Virus record (IMG/VR): IMGVR_UViG_3300032242_002232
Location: 1-64,000 of that record
Direction: 5' to 3' (one strand)
Source: a virus
Length of the DNA: 64,000 nucleotides
Shown: one piece after another, positions 1-8,967 of the stretch
How positions within the stretch are numbered: the stretch's first letter is position 1
How the letters are laid out: each line of letters starts with the position of its first letter
Notes under the pieces: generated by a model
The model's database searches: none
Seen by the model: only the letters and a program-made list of their open reading frames with translations
What the model was told of the DNA's origin: nothing
Program-made: the position numbers and the translations under genes

Positions 1-2
1 CG

Positions 3-1010
3 GTAGAGGATTCTTTAGATTATCTATTAGATCAACTTGTTGAGTTTAGGCGTCGTAATAAGTCTATTGATGTAATCCAACAAGCTGCATCTGCAATTGA
101 GTCTGGGGACCATAACTCCGCTATCTCAATTATGGGTAAAGGATATGCAGCTCTTATAGATGAGGGCGTAGTACTTAGCGAAGACATTGATCTTACAGAT
201 CAACCTATGGAGCGTTACAACTCCTATCTAAATGTTAAAACACGACCAAACGGTCTATTGGGTATGGCTACGGGGTTTCAAGTTATGGACCTTGCAACCG
301 CCGGACTTCAAGGCGGTCAGTTGATTACTATTATTGCTCCACCTAAAACAGGTAAGTCGGTGCTAGCAATGCAGATGGCTGTAAACGTCCACAATGACGG
401 CTGGGTTCCAGCATTTCAATCTTTTGAAATGAGCAACACAGAGCAAGAGCACCGCCATGACGCAATGAGAGCTCATATCTCAAATAACCGTTTGGTTCGT
501 GGATGTCTAAAACCCGCAGAAGAAGCGCGATATCAAAAGATGCTTACAGATATGGAGACTATGCATCATTTTTATTTAACAGAGTCTATCTCAGCATATA
601 GTGTGTCTCAGCTTTCTCTTAAGATGGAAAAACTTCGCCCAAACATTTTATTTGTAGATGGTGTTTACTTAATGACTGACGAGATATCCGGAGAACGTGG
701 AACCCCAATTGCTCTTAGAAACATTACACAGTCATTAAAGCGTGTAGCACAGAAATTTGATATACCGGTTGTACAGACCACTCAGGTACTTAATAGCAAA
801 GTACGGGGGGGACAGATTACTGCAGACTCAATTGCGTTTTCATCTTCATTCCATCAAGATTCAGACGTTATCTTTGCCCTTCAACGCCAAGATGAGGAAG
901 ACGATAGTTCTAGATTATTAAAAATCGTAGCAAGCCGTAATACGGGGCCAGCAGAAGTTGAGCTTCTTTGGGACTGGGAAGAGGGGAAGTTCCAAGAATA
1001 TGGGGCTTAA
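3..1010 (+). CDS. Replicative DNA helicase, DnaB-like (5' end outside window)
   Basis: RecA-fold replicative helicase that unwinds the phage fork. The frame is open from the first bases of the window with no stop, so the N-terminal domain lies upstream and the visible 335 residues are the linker plus ATPase domain. A Walker A motif (APPKTGKS) lies near nt 339-362 and a Walker B-like strand (ILFVDG) near nt 645-662; the later segment with VVQTTQ and SSSFHQDSDVIFALQR matches the C-terminal DnaB motifs. The gene ends by overlapping the start of a WhiB gene and heads the replication block. The family call is firm; the hexamer role is from family knowledge. Confidence 0.88.
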   Translation, partial: VEDSLDYLLDQLVEFRRRNKSIDVIQQAASAIESGDHNSAISIMGKGYAALIDEGVVLSEDIDLTDQPMERYNSYLNVKTRPNGLLGMATGFQVMDLATAGLQGGQLITIIAPPKTGKSVLAMQMAVNVHNDGWVPAFQSFEMSNTEQEHRHDAMRAHISNNRLVRGCLKPAEEARYQKMLTDMETMHHFYLTESISAYSVSQLSLKMEKLRPNILFVDGVYLMTDEISGERGTPIALRNITQSLKRVAQKFDIPVVQTTQVLNSKVRGGQITADSIAFSSSFHQDSDVIFALQRQDEEDDSSRLLKIVASRNTGPAEVELLWDWEEGKFQEYGA

Positions 1011-1272
1011 TTTTGAGTACGAGGAGTATCCTTTTAATGGAACGCAACTCTGTAATGAATCTAATTCAGATTTATTTTTTCCTGAAGAGTATGTAGACCC
1101 AAACAAACTTGCCGCAGCAAGAAGTATCTGTAATGCCTGCCCATTAGTAGCAGATTGTTTAGAGTACGCTATTTCTACTCCTTGGTTGGATGGTATTTGG
1201 GCAGCAACAACTCCTCGTCAACGTAGTCGTATGAGAAGTCAACGTAAAAAGAGGGTACAAAGTGGACATTAG
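1000..1272 (+). CDS. WhiB-like Fe-S regulator, copy 1
   Basis: A 90-residue WhiB/Wbl-type protein expected to bind a [4Fe-4S] cluster and act with the host primary sigma factor. Cysteines at residues 18, 44, 47 and 53 give the family order C-x25-C-x2-C-x5-C, followed by a turn GIWAATTPRQR that replaces the usual G[IV]WGG, and a basic C-terminus. I chose the ATG at 1000, which overlaps the helicase stop and follows GAGGGGAAG; a TTG at 958 in the same frame lacks such a site. Phage WhiB proteins are known to repress host wbl genes in some actinophages, but the target here is unknown. Confidence 0.85.
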   Translation: MGLNFEYEEYPFNGTQLCNESNSDLFFPEEYVDPNKLAAARSICNACPLVADCLEYAISTPWLDGIWAATTPRQRSRMRSQRKKRVQSGH

Positions 1273-1477
1273 GGGAGTACCAACGCACGTATGCCCATGC
1301 GGATCCGAACTGTGGAAAGTACAGACTATATTTAAAGATTATCAAGTTGCTATGTATTTTCTTGATATGGAATGCGCTCTTTGCGGAACTATAGCAACTG
1401 CGCCTACACTTGCAGATATGCCTGAAGATTATGCTCCCGAAGAGCCTTTAGAGGAAGAGGAAGATTATGAGTGGTAG
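1262..1477 (+). CDS. Small zinc-ribbon-like protein
   Basis: Product of 71 residues with two cysteine pairs (CPC near residue 11 and CALC near residue 39) that could form a zinc ribbon, and a strongly acidic C-terminus (EEPLEEEEDYEW). It starts at a GTG overlapping the WhiB gene by 11 bases and overlaps the next gene by 11 bases, so translation is probably coupled. I do not recognise the family and no function is assigned. Confidence 0.65.
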   Translation: MDIRGVPTHVCPCGSELWKVQTIFKDYQVAMYFLDMECALCGTIATAPTLADMPEDYAPEEPLEEEEDYEW

Positions 1478-1736
1478 AGCACAATTAGAACATTCAGATG
1501 TGGTGTTTACACGAGCACATGTTCCTGGAAAATGTAAAGGCAATACTTGTACGTTACATAACCGCAGCAATCATCCCTTGCGAGATTGGCCACAAATTTG
1601 GAACTCAACTGTGTATGCAATGGAGCGTTTATGTCCGCATGGTATTGGTCACGTCGATCCAGATGAAACAAATAAAGATATCGTAGTTAAGTTTGAGCAT
1701 GAAGGAAAATGTGATGGCTGCTGCATTCCGAGATAA
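1467..1736 (+). CDS. Conserved-looking phage protein with Cys/His clusters
   Basis: Product of 89 residues, unknown. It holds several Cys and His residues (CKGNTC near residue 23, CPHGIGH near 56, CDGCC near 83), which suggests metal binding. It overlaps its upstream neighbour by 11 bases and the primase start by about 20, which places it in the replication operon. No function can be inferred from the sequence alone. Confidence 0.65.
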   Translation: MSGRAQLEHSDVVFTRAHVPGKCKGNTCTLHNRSNHPLRDWPQIWNSTVYAMERLCPHGIGHVDPDETNKDIVVKFEHEGKCDGCCIPR

Positions 1737-2676
1737 CGAGGTTTACACCGTACTTGTAAAGCTAGGCATTGATGCATATGAGCATGGCCATGAAATATCG
1801 GGCCACTGCCCTATGCATGTTGAGAGAACGGGTAGAGAAGACATAAACCCTTCCTGGTCTGTAAATTCTGAGACAGGTGTACACAACTGTTTTTCTTGCG
1901 GATATAAGGGTTCATTACTTGGACTTATTTGCGACCTGCGTGAGTTTAAAACTTCCTACGGTTTGTCGGACTACGACGCAGCTAAAGAGTGGTTGTCTTC
2001 AAGCATCGATGTAAATCTCCCACAGTTAATTAAACAAATGGAAGAGTCAAAGCTATCCTACATTCGTCTACCGACCGTAGTTCCTATGAGCGAAGCCAGG
2101 TTAGCTGTGTTTACAGACCCACCAGAGTGGGCTTTAGAAGCCCGTCAAGTTAGTCTTGAAGATTGCAAAAAATATTCAGTAAAGTGGTCTGCTTCTTTAA
2201 ATTCTTGGATTCTTCCTATAAGAGAATCTGAAACAGGGAGCCTAATGGGGTGGCAAGAAAAGGGACAATTAGAACGTCATTTTATGAATCGCCCTACCGG
2301 ACTTAAAAAATCTAAATCTTTATTTGGAATAGCCGCTTGGGAAGGCGGAACTATGGTTGTAGTTGAATCCCCACTAGATGCGGTTAAGTGCGGTGGCGTA
2401 GCGCTTTGTGGAGCAACTGTTAGCGATGCTCAGTACGAGCTTATGCGTAAAGCTGAAAAGTTAATTATTGCTTTTGATAACCCTGATGTTGATCCTGCCG
2501 GGTATAAAGCTTTAGAGGATTTTAAGGTAGAGGCAAGAAAACGCGGCATAGAATACTGGGCATTTAATTATGGTGATACAAATGCCAAAGATATTGGCGA
2601 TATGAGCATGAATGCTGTACGCTGGGGGATTGATAACGCCATTCATTGTGTAAAACTAGGGGGCATCTTAAAATGA
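1714..2676 (+). CDS. DNA primase, CHC2 zinc finger plus Toprim-like
   Basis: A 320-residue primase-like protein. The N-terminal part has a CHC2-type zinc-binding motif (GHCPMHVE then HNCFSCGYKG), and the centre to C-terminus has Toprim features: VVVESPLDAVK (catalytic Glu) and LIIAFDNPDVD (DxD-like). It would make RNA primers for the DnaB-like helicase encoded just upstream. The start was set at ATG 1714, seven bases after AAGGA; in-frame ATG 1699 and TTG 1693 are alternatives. The stop overlaps the next start (ATGA). It is shorter than bacterial DnaG and lacks a clear helicase-binding domain. Confidence 0.82.
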   Translation: MAAAFRDNEVYTVLVKLGIDAYEHGHEISGHCPMHVERTGREDINPSWSVNSETGVHNCFSCGYKGSLLGLICDLREFKTSYGLSDYDAAKEWLSSSIDVNLPQLIKQMEESKLSYIRLPTVVPMSEARLAVFTDPPEWALEARQVSLEDCKKYSVKWSASLNSWILPIRESETGSLMGWQEKGQLERHFMNRPTGLKKSKSLFGIAAWEGGTMVVVESPLDAVKCGGVALCGATVSDAQYELMRKAEKLIIAFDNPDVDPAGYKALEDFKVEARKRGIEYWAFNYGDTNAKDIGDMSMNAVRWGIDNAIHCVKLGGILK

Positions 2677-3224
2677 TTATTGGATTAACTGGATACGCAC
2701 AGTCGGGAAAAGACACGGTTGCTAAAATTTTGGTAGAGGAACACGGTTTTACTAGGGTTGCTTTTGCCGATAAAATTAGAGAGTTTCTTTACGAGACTAA
2801 TCCTATGTATGACACTATTGCTTTTGAACCACGTTTTGTAAAAGAATGCGTAGATAAGGTTGGTTGGGAAGAAGCTAAACAAAACCCACAGATACGTCGT
2901 CTACTACAAACTTCCGGAGTTGCTGCCCGTAAGATATTTGGGGATGATTTTTGGGTAAAGCAATCTTTAGATGGGCTTGGTTTATTTGGAGCATCTAATT
3001 ATGTTATTACTGACGTTCGTTTTGAAAACGAAGCTGAGGCTATTAAAAAATATGATAATGTTCAATTGTGGAGAATCAAACGTAATGGAGTATCGGCCGT
3101 AAATGCGCACGTATCAGAGTCTCAAATGGATGGCTACCCAGTAGATCAAATCTTTACTAATAATGGGACTATTGCCGATTTAGAGGGACTTGTAAACTCT
3201 AGAATGCAAAACCTTTTGGTATGA
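2673..3224 (+). CDS. Deoxynucleoside monophosphate kinase
   Basis: P-loop kinase of 183 residues that phosphorylates dNMPs to dNDPs, recycling host nucleotides for phage replication. It starts with the P-loop LTGYAQSGKDT at residues 5-15, followed by a typical dNMP kinase layout with VAFADKIREF and a DVRFENEAEAI segment that matches the lid/core of T4 gp1-like kinases. The start overlaps the primase stop; a longer version starting at 2646 is less likely because AGGGGG lies just upstream of ATG 2673. It overlaps the next gene by four bases. Confidence 0.82.
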   Translation: MIIGLTGYAQSGKDTVAKILVEEHGFTRVAFADKIREFLYETNPMYDTIAFEPRFVKECVDKVGWEEAKQNPQIRRLLQTSGVAARKIFGDDFWVKQSLDGLGLFGASNYVITDVRFENEAEAIKKYDNVQLWRIKRNGVSAVNAHVSESQMDGYPVDQIFTNNGTIADLEGLVNSRMQNLLV

Positions 3225-4834
3225 GCTTTACAGGCACCTTATTGCCTTATCAGGTAGAGGCAGTAGAGGCTATGGTTTCTCGCAAGCGCATGCTTGTTGC
3301 CTATGATCTTGGGCTAGGTAAAACTGTCCTCACAATTGCTGCTTTGGAAGAACTTAGAGACTCCGGAGATATAACCGGTCCTGGTATAATTATCTGCTTA
3401 TCTTCCCTCAAATATCAGTGGAAGCAACAGATTGAGAAATTTACAAATGGATCTGCAAACGTTGTGGTCATTGACGGAACGCCGTCAAAACGAGCACAAC
3501 AATACACAGAGGCTCTCGACTGGGGGCATACACTCGTTGATTACGTCATTATTAACTACGAGCAAGTTGTTAACGACTGGAAGTGGGTTGAACAACTACC
3601 AAGAGAGTTCGTTGTCTGCGATGAAGCAACAGCAATTAAATCTTTTAAATCAAAACGAGCAAAATACGTAAAAAAATTAAAGAGTCCAGTTAAGTATGCA
3701 TTGACCGGAACCCCAGTAGAGAATGGTAAGCCTGAAGAACTTTACAGCATTATGCAGTTTGTAGATGAAAAGGTTCTTGGAAGATTTGATCTTTTTGATA
3801 ACACTTTTATTGTGCGTAATCGTTTTGGTGGCGTAGAGAGATACAGAAACTTACCTCTTCTAACTAAAACTTTAGGTGGAGCATCAGTACGCAAACGTCA
3901 ATCCGATCCAGATGTTGCCCCATATTTACCAGAGTCTTTGCATGCGGAACCAATTTTTGTTCCTTTTGATCGAGCCGGTAAAAAACTATATACACATATT
4001 GTTCGAGACCTCGTTATAAATTTAGATGATGCGATGGATTCGTTTGGTTCTGGGTTTGATATTTTTTCTCATTACGGTCAAAGCGACCAAGGCGGGATGA
4101 TGGACGAGCTTCGGGGGCTTATAATGTCTAAGATGACTTGTTTACGCTTATTATGTGATGATCCTCAATTATTGTTAAAGAGCGCGGACAAGTTTGACAA
4201 CGGATCGGTAGTGGTTGACGGCACCACGTTAAACATTCCGGGTTTTTACGGTGGGTCGGGTTATGCTTCTGAGTTAAAGGCTTTGGGTTTGTTAGAAGGA
4301 ATGACTTCAGGACCTAAACTTGAAGTTTTAAAACAATACATAAATGATTTTTTGTCTCAATACGATCAAAATAAAGCTGTAATCTTTTCAAGTTTTGTAG
4401 GTATGACGTCATTACTGCAGAACTCCTTGCCTTACGGCTCTGTTGTTTACACAGGTCAAATGAATGCAAAACAAAAAGAAGCAGCAAAGATAAAGTTTCA
4501 AACAGATCCCGAGTGTAGGTTGTTTATATCTTCCGATGCCGGGGGATATGGTGTAGACTTGCCTCAGGCAAACTTGTTAGTCAATTATGATCTACCTTGG
4601 AATGCCGGGTTAGCGGTTCAGCGTAATGGTAGGATTAAACGCGCTTCCAGTACTTGGGAGCGTATTGTCGTACAAGACATACTAATGGAGAACTCACTCG
4701 AGCAGCGTCAACGAGAGATGTTGTTGCAAAAGTCTGCTATAGCTAATGCTGTAATAGACGGCGAGGGTATTAATGACCAGGGTGGGGTAAACCTTACCGT
4801 GGGAACCTTGAGGGCGTTTCTACTAAATACATAG
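3221..4834 (+). CDS. SNF2-family DNA helicase/translocase
   Basis: Superfamily 2 ATPase of 537 residues. Motif I (GLGKT) is at residues 31-35, motif II (DEAT) at 134-137, motif III (TGTP) at 162-165, and the C-terminal half has a helicase-C domain with DAGGYGVDLPQA and the arginine motif QRNGRIKRAS. These motifs and the initial LLPYQVEAV are those of SNF2/RapA-like double-strand DNA translocases, which in phages act in replication or recombination. The gene overlaps the kinase stop by four bases. Confidence 0.87.
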   Translation: MSFTGTLLPYQVEAVEAMVSRKRMLVAYDLGLGKTVLTIAALEELRDSGDITGPGIIICLSSLKYQWKQQIEKFTNGSANVVVIDGTPSKRAQQYTEALDWGHTLVDYVIINYEQVVNDWKWVEQLPREFVVCDEATAIKSFKSKRAKYVKKLKSPVKYALTGTPVENGKPEELYSIMQFVDEKVLGRFDLFDNTFIVRNRFGGVERYRNLPLLTKTLGGASVRKRQSDPDVAPYLPESLHAEPIFVPFDRAGKKLYTHIVRDLVINLDDAMDSFGSGFDIFSHYGQSDQGGMMDELRGLIMSKMTCLRLLCDDPQLLLKSADKFDNGSVVVDGTTLNIPGFYGGSGYASELKALGLLEGMTSGPKLEVLKQYINDFLSQYDQNKAVIFSSFVGMTSLLQNSLPYGSVVYTGQMNAKQKEAAKIKFQTDPECRLFISSDAGGYGVDLPQANLLVNYDLPWNAGLAVQRNGRIKRASSTWERIVVQDILMENSLEQRQREMLLQKSAIANAVIDGEGINDQGGVNLTVGTLRAFLLNT

Positions 4835-4841
4835 GAGAGTA

Positions 4842-4985
4842 ATGCCGAATTCACCGAAGACACCAACCCGCACTATTCGTGTCTCAAATGAGCTTTGGAA
4901 CGCTGTAAAAGAGAAGGCTGCCGCTGATAAGCGTACAGTTACAGACGTAATCATCCAGGCTCTAAAGCAATACTTGGAGCAATAG
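4842..4985 (+). CDS. Ribbon-helix-helix DNA-binding protein
   Basis: A 47-residue protein with the CopG/Arc-type pattern: a short N-terminal strand (TRTIRVS) followed by two helices (ELWNAVKEKAAADK and TVTDVIIQALKQYL). Such proteins bind operators as dimers. It follows the SNF2 gene by seven bases with GGAGAG upstream, and a strong terminator comes straight after, so it is the last gene of the first replication transcript. It may be an autoregulator of this operon; no operator was identified. Confidence 0.75.
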   Translation: MPNSPKTPTRTIRVSNELWNAVKEKAAADKRTVTDVIIQALKQYLEQ

Positions 4986-5012
4986 ACTACATCTAAGAGT
5001 CACCTGCCAGAC

Positions 5013-5045
5013 AACCCCCCGGATTTGACACCGGGGGGTTTTCTG
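5013..5045 (+). terminator. Rho-independent terminator
   Basis: A perfect 10-bp stem (AACCCCCCGG with CCGGGGGGTT) around an 8-base loop, followed by TTTCTGTT. It sits 28 bases after the ribbon-helix-helix gene and separates the helicase/primase transcript from the polymerase/recombination transcript. Confidence 0.85.
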
Positions 5046-5091
5046 TTAGTGTATGGCATACCAATCGGCACCAGAACTAAAGGAGCACCAA

Positions 5092-5529
5092 ATGCCACAA
5101 ATTGAGTCATCACCACGAAAAATTTCAGCTAACCCACTTCTTGCAAAAGTTCGAGAATACCTCACTTACAAGAAAAAGATTGATGAGCTCTCCAAATCAC
5201 AGTCTGAAATTAAAAACGAATTAATGGAGGAAGTAGAAAACAACGGCGTAGAGGATGATAAAGGCCATCTATGGCTAGAGCTTCCTGAAGAAGTAGATGG
5301 CTATGTGTCTTTACAGCGTCAGCGCCGTGTATCACAAAAGCTTGACATGGATGCTGCGGTGGTTCTATTAGCTACTAAGGGCCTTGCAGATCGTTGTATT
5401 AAAGCTCTTCCAACAGTTGATGAGGATGAGGTTATGGCTTGTCTTTATGAAGGAAAGCTTTCTGAAAAAGATATTGACACAATGTTTCCTAAGACAGTTA
5501 CCTGGGCGTTTGTCCCAAGCAAGAAGTAA
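5092..5529 (+). CDS. Unknown phage protein with N-terminal coiled coil
   Basis: Product of 145 residues. Residues about 15-50 form a charged helix (KKKIDELSKSQSEIKNEL) likely to be a coiled coil, followed by a compact segment with GHLWLELPEE. The start at ATG 5092 is preceded by AAGGAG at a good distance; ATG 5053 in the same frame is not. It opens the second replication transcript right after the terminator. The layout resembles small proteins found next to ssDNA-binding genes in actinophages, but I cannot name the family. Confidence 0.7.
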   Translation: MPQIESSPRKISANPLLAKVREYLTYKKKIDELSKSQSEIKNELMEEVENNGVEDDKGHLWLELPEEVDGYVSLQRQRRVSQKLDMDAAVVLLATKGLADRCIKALPTVDEDEVMACLYEGKLSEKDIDTMFPKTVTWAFVPSKK

Positions 5530-5531
5530 CT

Positions 5532-5711
5532 ATGTATGAGCGCAAAGTTGGTAGAGTTTGGGTTCAATGGGGGTTCTTTACTAAAGCCTTTTCACTTGGA
5601 ATACACCTTTCTACTATTCAATGTTCTCTTGATTTGATTTTATTTTGGATACAGGTAGAGTTCCCCCCATCAAAGCGAACACGTAAAAAGTGGGCAAAGA
5701 AATATGACTGA
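5532..5711 (+). CDS. Small aromatic-rich protein of unknown role
   Basis: A 59-residue reading frame starting two bases after the previous stop and overlapping the next start by eight bases. It is rich in Trp, Phe and Tyr (VWVQWGFF, LILFWIQVEF) and has a basic tail (KRTRKKWAKK). The tight packing between neighbours, with no other gene in the 170-base gap, supports it. It has no strong ribosome site, so translation would be coupled. Function unknown; a membrane-associated role is possible. Confidence 0.55.
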   Translation: MYERKVGRVWVQWGFFTKAFSLGIHLSTIQCSLDLILFWIQVEFPPSKRTRKKWAKKYD

Positions 5712-6171
5712 TGACGTTATAGATGCGATGTTTGGAAACTTAGGTAAAACTTACCCTGGTTCTAAACAAGTGCGAAAGTCTTTAGCGCACCCTGTAAAAA
5801 AGAAAAAAGAAGACGTAGATTCCTGGGAAGAAAATTCCCAGGTTAAAAAACTGCCTAGCGGCAAAGAGGTTGAGTTATTTAGTGCTGGGGCTCTTGCCTT
5901 GGCTCTAGGTAGGCCTCTCGTAACTGTACGACTTTGGGAACGAAAAGGTTATATACCACGTGCACCCTATCGCTTAAAGTCAATTATTGTTGATGGGAAG
6001 AAAAAGCCTGGCTGGCGTATGTACAGTCGTGATATGATTCTCTCAGTAATAAACAGTTTTCAATCTCGAGGGCTTCTTGAAGCCCCCCGGATTGACTGGA
6101 ATCGGCATCCCGATCTATCGGTAGAAATACTGGAGAACTGGACTAAGATTCATACTCAAGAAACTAACTAA
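5704..6171 (+). CDS. MerR-like helix-turn-helix DNA-binding protein
   Basis: Product of 155 residues. Residues about 57-100 read like a MerR/excisionase-type winged helix (ELFSAGALALALGRP then VTVRLWERKGYIPRA), with the W-E-R-K-G-Y-I-P pattern typical of that fold. The N-terminal 50 residues are lysine-rich and probably disordered. It lies upstream of the ssDNA-binding protein and polymerase genes. It may regulate this operon or act as an accessory replication factor. Confidence 0.65.
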   Translation: MTDDVIDAMFGNLGKTYPGSKQVRKSLAHPVKKKKEDVDSWEENSQVKKLPSGKEVELFSAGALALALGRPLVTVRLWERKGYIPRAPYRLKSIIVDGKKKPGWRMYSRDMILSVINSFQSRGLLEAPRIDWNRHPDLSVEILENWTKIHTQETN

Positions 6172-6205
6172 TACCTATGGCTAATGGCTAAGAAAGGCGT
6201 CTTAA

Positions 6206-6913
6206 ATGACTCCAGATACAACAGTTCGTCAAGTTCCAAATGTAGCAAGTTACATTGGAAATTCACCGGTAGATCCAACAGTTGATGTTGAAGAAGATCT
6301 ATATGTAGAAGATAGCGAAGAAGAATTTCCTGAGCGCTCTTCTGTAATTCAAACTGGTTGGGCAGCAGCAAAGAAAGCTGTGGCTGAATCAAGCCGTTCT
6401 TATACGAATGATTTTAAGTTCGAAGAGGACGTGCAACTTATTAAGTTCCTATCATCCGAACCAATGGTCTTCTTCCAGCACTGGGTAGACCGCAAAGGCA
6501 AGAAGTCCTTTATTGGTTGGGAAGGGGACCCACTAGCACGCGTTGGCAATAAGCCAGAGCGAAAGTTTGCTTTTAGCGTTGTAAACCTTTCAGATGAAAC
6601 ACCAACAATTCAGTTAATGACTGTTGGTATTCGTTTCTGTGGGCAACTAGAAAAGTTAAACTCAGACAAGAAGACCGGGCCATTAGACCGTCCGGATCTT
6701 TACTGGGCCGTAAGCCGTTCAGGCACAGGCACAAAAACTTCATATTCAATTCTTCCTGTTAAAGAGCGAGATCTCTCAGAGGACTGGGAAATTGACCCAG
6801 TTCAAATGTCAGGCGTTATTTCTCAAATGAAACCACTAGGAGCAGACGCATTGCGTATGTCTACTACTGCTGAACTTGAAGAAATCGCACGAGAAATTCT
6901 GGCTGGCCAGTAA
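6206..6913 (+). CDS. Putative single-stranded DNA-binding protein
   Basis: Product of 235 residues. An acidic N-terminal part is followed by a beta-rich core (VQLIKFLSSEPMVFF, KFAFSVVNLS, PTIQLMTVGIRFC) and an acidic/helical C-terminus. This arrangement, and its place directly before the DNA polymerase, matches actinophage proteins annotated as ssDNA-binding (OB-fold). No invariant motif proves the fold, so the call rests on context and overall pattern. Confidence 0.5.
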   Translation: MTPDTTVRQVPNVASYIGNSPVDPTVDVEEDLYVEDSEEEFPERSSVIQTGWAAAKKAVAESSRSYTNDFKFEEDVQLIKFLSSEPMVFFQHWVDRKGKKSFIGWEGDPLARVGNKPERKFAFSVVNLSDETPTIQLMTVGIRFCGQLEKLNSDKKTGPLDRPDLYWAVSRSGTGTKTSYSILPVKERDLSEDWEIDPVQMSGVISQMKPLGADALRMSTTAELEEIAREILAGQ

Positions 6914-6984
6914 TCGGGGCGTTGGGGGACTCTGTTCTTACCTCCTTTGTTTCAGAGTCCCCTAACTTAACAAGTGAGGGAAAT

Positions 6985-8967
6985 ATGAATTTTATAACTA
7001 GCATCGAAGATTTAAATGATCTTGTCGAGTATTACTCTGGACAAGACGCGTTTTGCTATGACGTAGAAACTATGGGTGATCATCGAGGCGATCCCCGTAG
7101 AAACATGGTTGTGTGGATTGCTATGGCGACCCATGGTCGAGTCGATGTGATTCCTATGGGCCATCCAAATGGTGAATATCTACGTACAGAGTTTCCTTTA
7201 CTTCCCTCAGCAGTGGCAAAAGCTGAGCGCGGGCAAGAACTACGCCCACAGGATTACAGCAAGGATGAAAAGAAAGCTACAAAGATTTTTGATAAACCCC
7301 CGGCTCAATTAACCCCTGCAGAAGTGTTTTTAGCTATTAAGCCTTTACTTAACAGTTCTAAGGTAAAGGTTGGTCACAACCTTAAGTTTGATTTAGAGAG
7401 CGTTACTAAATATAACAAGGGCTTACCTGCAGCCCCTTATTTTTGTACTTTAAATGCTGCGTTTATTCTTGATAATCGTAATCGTATCTCCCTTGGTCTA
7501 GACGACTGTTTAAAGCGTGAGTTTGGTTACGAGATGGTCAAAGGTGTTGGTAAAGAAATTGAGGCCTATTCTTACCAAGATGTGGGTACATATGCCGGGC
7601 TCGACGCCGAGTGGACCTGGAATTTATATTTAAAGTACAAAGATATGATTGTTGATCAAGGACTTAGTCCTATTTTTAATTTAGAGATGGACGTATTAAA
7701 TGTAATCTGCCACATGGAGTTACGAGGTGCCGATATTGATGTAGACCAGCTATCTCAATTAAAGATTGATCTTGAAAAACAAATTGAAGACACAAAAGGA
7801 AAAATCTTTGGCCTTGCAAAGAGAGCTTTTAATATGAACTCCGTACCAGAAAAACAAGAAATTCTTTTTACTTTGCGTAAAGATGGTGGACGAGGACTTA
7901 AACCAAAGACAATGACCCCGGCAGGTCAAAAGCGTATGGACACAGACGCAAATTATAAACCAACATATAGAGATTATTCTGTATCAGAACCTGCTCTTTC
8001 CGTATTTAGAGGTAGAGACTCTTTGGTAGATCAGCTTCTTACCTATTCAGATTTAAATAAGCTTATGACCACTTACGTAATACCTTACTTAGGTGGAGAC
8101 ATTACACGCACTCTTGCGGGTAAAACAAAGATTACAACAAAAGAAAGCCTCATGTACAAAGGCCGAATCCACACAGACTTTGTACAGTACGGTGCAGATA
8201 CAGGAAGATTTTCTAGCAGAAACCCAAATTTGCAGAATGTGCCCGCCCCTCATACTGCAAACGGTAAGGCTATCAGAAATCTTTTTGTAGCCCCCGAAGG
8301 CCATAAACTAGTAGTGGCGGACTACTCACAGATCGAACCTAGAGTTATTGCTTCTTTTAGTAATGACAGGGTTATGGTTGACGCCTATAAGAATGGCGAG
8401 GACATCTACACAACTATCGGTAATACGATGGGTGTAGACCGAAAGGCAGGCAAAGTCCTGGTCCTCGCCCTTGCTTATGGAGTAGGGCCAGACAAGATTG
8501 CGCGTGAGATTGGCTGTTCTCTTACAGAGGCTAGAGATTTATTAGATAACTTTGGTAAGAAGTTTCCTTCTATTGCTCGTTATAAACGTCAAGTTATTAG
8601 CGATTGTAGGCGTCAAACCCCTATACCTTATGTAACTACTTTATTAAAGCGTAGACGATATCTTCCCGATCTTCGTGCAAAAGACCAGTGGACACGGGCT
8701 AAGGCAGAACGTCAGGCATTTAATACTATGATTCAAGGATCAGCAGCAGACCTCATCAAGGTTGCGATGGTTCGAGCCCAGGCAATGATTCCTGTAGAGT
8801 CTAGCCTTATACTTACTGTTCACGATGAACTTGTAACCATTACCCCAGATCACCTTGCTGAGGAGACAATGGAAGCAATTAGAGGAGCTATGGAAGGCAT
8901 TAATGTGTTGTCAATACCTTTGATTGCAGATGTTAAACTAGTGTCCCGCTGGGGAGAGGCAAAATAA
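6985..8967 (+). CDS. DNA polymerase I (family A) with 3'-5' exonuclease
   Basis: A 660-residue replicative polymerase. The proofreading domain has Exo I (CYDVETMG, Asp26/Glu28), Exo II (VGHNLKFD) and Exo III (YAGLDAEW). The polymerase domain has motif A (ADYSQIEPR, near residue 446), motif B (RKAGKVLVLALAYG) and motif C (VHDEL, near residue 613). It lacks the 5'-3' exonuclease of bacterial Pol I, as expected for phage enzymes. ATG 6985 follows GTGAGGG; an in-frame TTG at 6922 would add 21 residues without a good site. Confidence 0.93.
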   Translation: MNFITSIEDLNDLVEYYSGQDAFCYDVETMGDHRGDPRRNMVVWIAMATHGRVDVIPMGHPNGEYLRTEFPLLPSAVAKAERGQELRPQDYSKDEKKATKIFDKPPAQLTPAEVFLAIKPLLNSSKVKVGHNLKFDLESVTKYNKGLPAAPYFCTLNAAFILDNRNRISLGLDDCLKREFGYEMVKGVGKEIEAYSYQDVGTYAGLDAEWTWNLYLKYKDMIVDQGLSPIFNLEMDVLNVICHMELRGADIDVDQLSQLKIDLEKQIEDTKGKIFGLAKRAFNMNSVPEKQEILFTLRKDGGRGLKPKTMTPAGQKRMDTDANYKPTYRDYSVSEPALSVFRGRDSLVDQLLTYSDLNKLMTTYVIPYLGGDITRTLAGKTKITTKESLMYKGRIHTDFVQYGADTGRFSSRNPNLQNVPAPHTANGKAIRNLFVAPEGHKLVVADYSQIEPRVIASFSNDRVMVDAYKNGEDIYTTIGNTMGVDRKAGKVLVLALAYGVGPDKIAREIGCSLTEARDLLDNFGKKFPSIARYKRQVISDCRRQTPIPYVTTLLKRRRYLPDLRAKDQWTRAKAERQAFNTMIQGSAADLIKVAMVRAQAMIPVESSLILTVHDELVTITPDHLAEETMEAIRGAMEGINVLSIPLIADVKLVSRWGEAK